From the NCBI GenBank assembly GCA_016295225.1, contig JAEDLP010000109.1:1-5648 (forward strand): DNA of 5,648 nucleotides. The letters run 5' to 3'. Below are positions 5,009 through 5,648 of the stretch, piece by piece. The translations under genes were made by a program, and so were the position numbers. The DNA comes from Oscillospiraceae bacterium. Its GTDB lineage: Bacteria; Bacillota; Clostridia; Oscillospirales; Oscillospiraceae. The stretch's first letter is position 1. Each line of letters starts with the position of its first letter. The notes under the pieces are model-generated. The model was given only the letters and a program-made list of their open reading frames with translations, ran no database searches and was not told the origin of the DNA.

Positions 5009-5648
5009 AGAAACCCCATCGCACCCAAAAACAGCGCACCCTCCGCCGGGCTGCTGTCACGCTGCTTCTGCTGGTCCTGTTCTGGGCTTGCCTCCTTTGG
5101 CAAAGTCACCCTGTGTTCACGGCAGAAGGCGCTGTCCGCTCGGCAGAAACCGAGCATGGCACCCGGGAAACCCAGATTCTGGCCCAGCAGACTGTCCACG
5201 GAATCACCTACACCCTCTCCTGCAACGAAAACACCCTGCTGGTCACCCCCTTCCGGTTCAGCCTATGGCCGGCGAGAGAATGGAACCAGGGCTATCCTGA
5301 ACTCCTCCTGGACCTGACCACGGAACCTGGGCCCGTCCAGGCCGCCGCCCACGCCTACACCAACAACAAAGACGGCTGGGCCCACACCCAGGTGGCCGGG
5401 CTGGTAGATGTGCCGGAGGCGGTCTCCGTCTCTGCCCGCATCCCCAGCGATTCCCAGGACGAACCCCTCACCGGCAAGATTGACACCGCCCCAAACGGCC
5501 AGCGCTACTTCTGGCTCTGGGACGAAAACATCCCGGACCCGGCCCTGCACCGTTACGGCACCGCTTCCCTGGACCTTATGGCCCAGAATGGCACGGTTCT
5601 GGGCACCTATGAATTTTTCTGCGGCACCTCTACCTCTTTCCGCGAATA
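5005..5648 (+). CDS. Membrane-anchored protein of unknown function (3' end outside window)
   Basis: The frame is open from an ATG at 5005 to the window edge, giving 214 residues. AAGGAGG (4991-4997) lies 7 nt upstream, inside the end of the HAAS gene, so the two are probably translated as a coupled pair. Residues 1-15 are strongly basic (KKPHRTQKQRTLRR), followed by one hydrophobic segment (16-32, AAVTLLLLVLFWACLLW), then a presumably extracytoplasmic domain: an N-in, C-out signal anchor. No lipobox fits well, although Cys29 lies within the hydrophobic stretch. The exterior part is Thr-, Pro- and Trp-containing and probably beta-rich, with Cys73 and Cys206 as a possible disulfide pair. No known family was recognised. 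The last two bases are TA in codon position, so the gene may end at once or continue; full length cannot be judged. Confidence 0.8.
   Translation, partial: MKKPHRTQKQRTLRRAAVTLLLLVLFWACLLWQSHPVFTAEGAVRSAETEHGTRETQILAQQTVHGITYTLSCNENTLLVTPFRFSLWPAREWNQGYPELLLDLTTEPGPVQAAAHAYTNNKDGWAHTQVAGLVDVPEAVSVSARIPSDSQDEPLTGKIDTAPNGQRYFWLWDENIPDPALHRYGTASLDLMAQNGTVLGTYEFFCGTSTSFRE

Overview
The window looks like chromosomal DNA from a GC-rich member of the Clostridia, most likely Oscillospiraceae-like (Flavonifractor/Oscillibacter type). This is an inference from GC-rich third positions, strong AGGAGG-type ribosome binding sites about 7 nt from each start, a K+-dependent-type membrane pyrophosphatase, a lipoprotein ZnuA with a CLHNY-type first ligand motif, and a HAAS-type (PadR-associated) membrane protein. 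No mobile element, CRISPR array, tRNA or rRNA was seen.

Layout. (1) Positions 1-770: the C-terminal third of a membrane-bound pyrophosphatase (hppA), ended by a very clean intrinsic terminator at 788-820. (2) 833-3621: a complete zinc-uptake operon with its own sigma-A-type promoter, two small CGTAA-containing palindromes in the promoter/leader (candidate metal-responsive operator), then znuA (binding lipoprotein), znuC (ATPase) and znuB (permease). The stop and start codons overlap (ATGA, TAATG), so translation is probably coupled. A 12-bp hairpin follows znuB. (3) 3697-4062, minus strand: a small rhodanese-like protein whose catalytic cysteine position holds Ala and which carries a separate Cys-Cys pair. 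It converges on znuB. (4) 4178 to the window end, plus strand: a strong promoter bracketed by a 9-bp inverted repeat drives a HAAS-type single-pass membrane protein and, overlapping by 4 bp, a second membrane-anchored protein that runs off the window.

How they work together. ZnuA, ZnuC and ZnuB form one high-affinity Zn2+ importer. HppA couples PPi hydrolysis to cation pumping and is an independent transcription unit. The HAAS protein and its partner look like a two-gene unit of unknown function, probably controlled by a regulator encoded elsewhere.

Nothing here amounts to a clearly new system. The items most worth a second look are the bracketed promoter of the HAAS operon, the cysteine-shifted rhodanese, and the candidate operator of the zinc operon.
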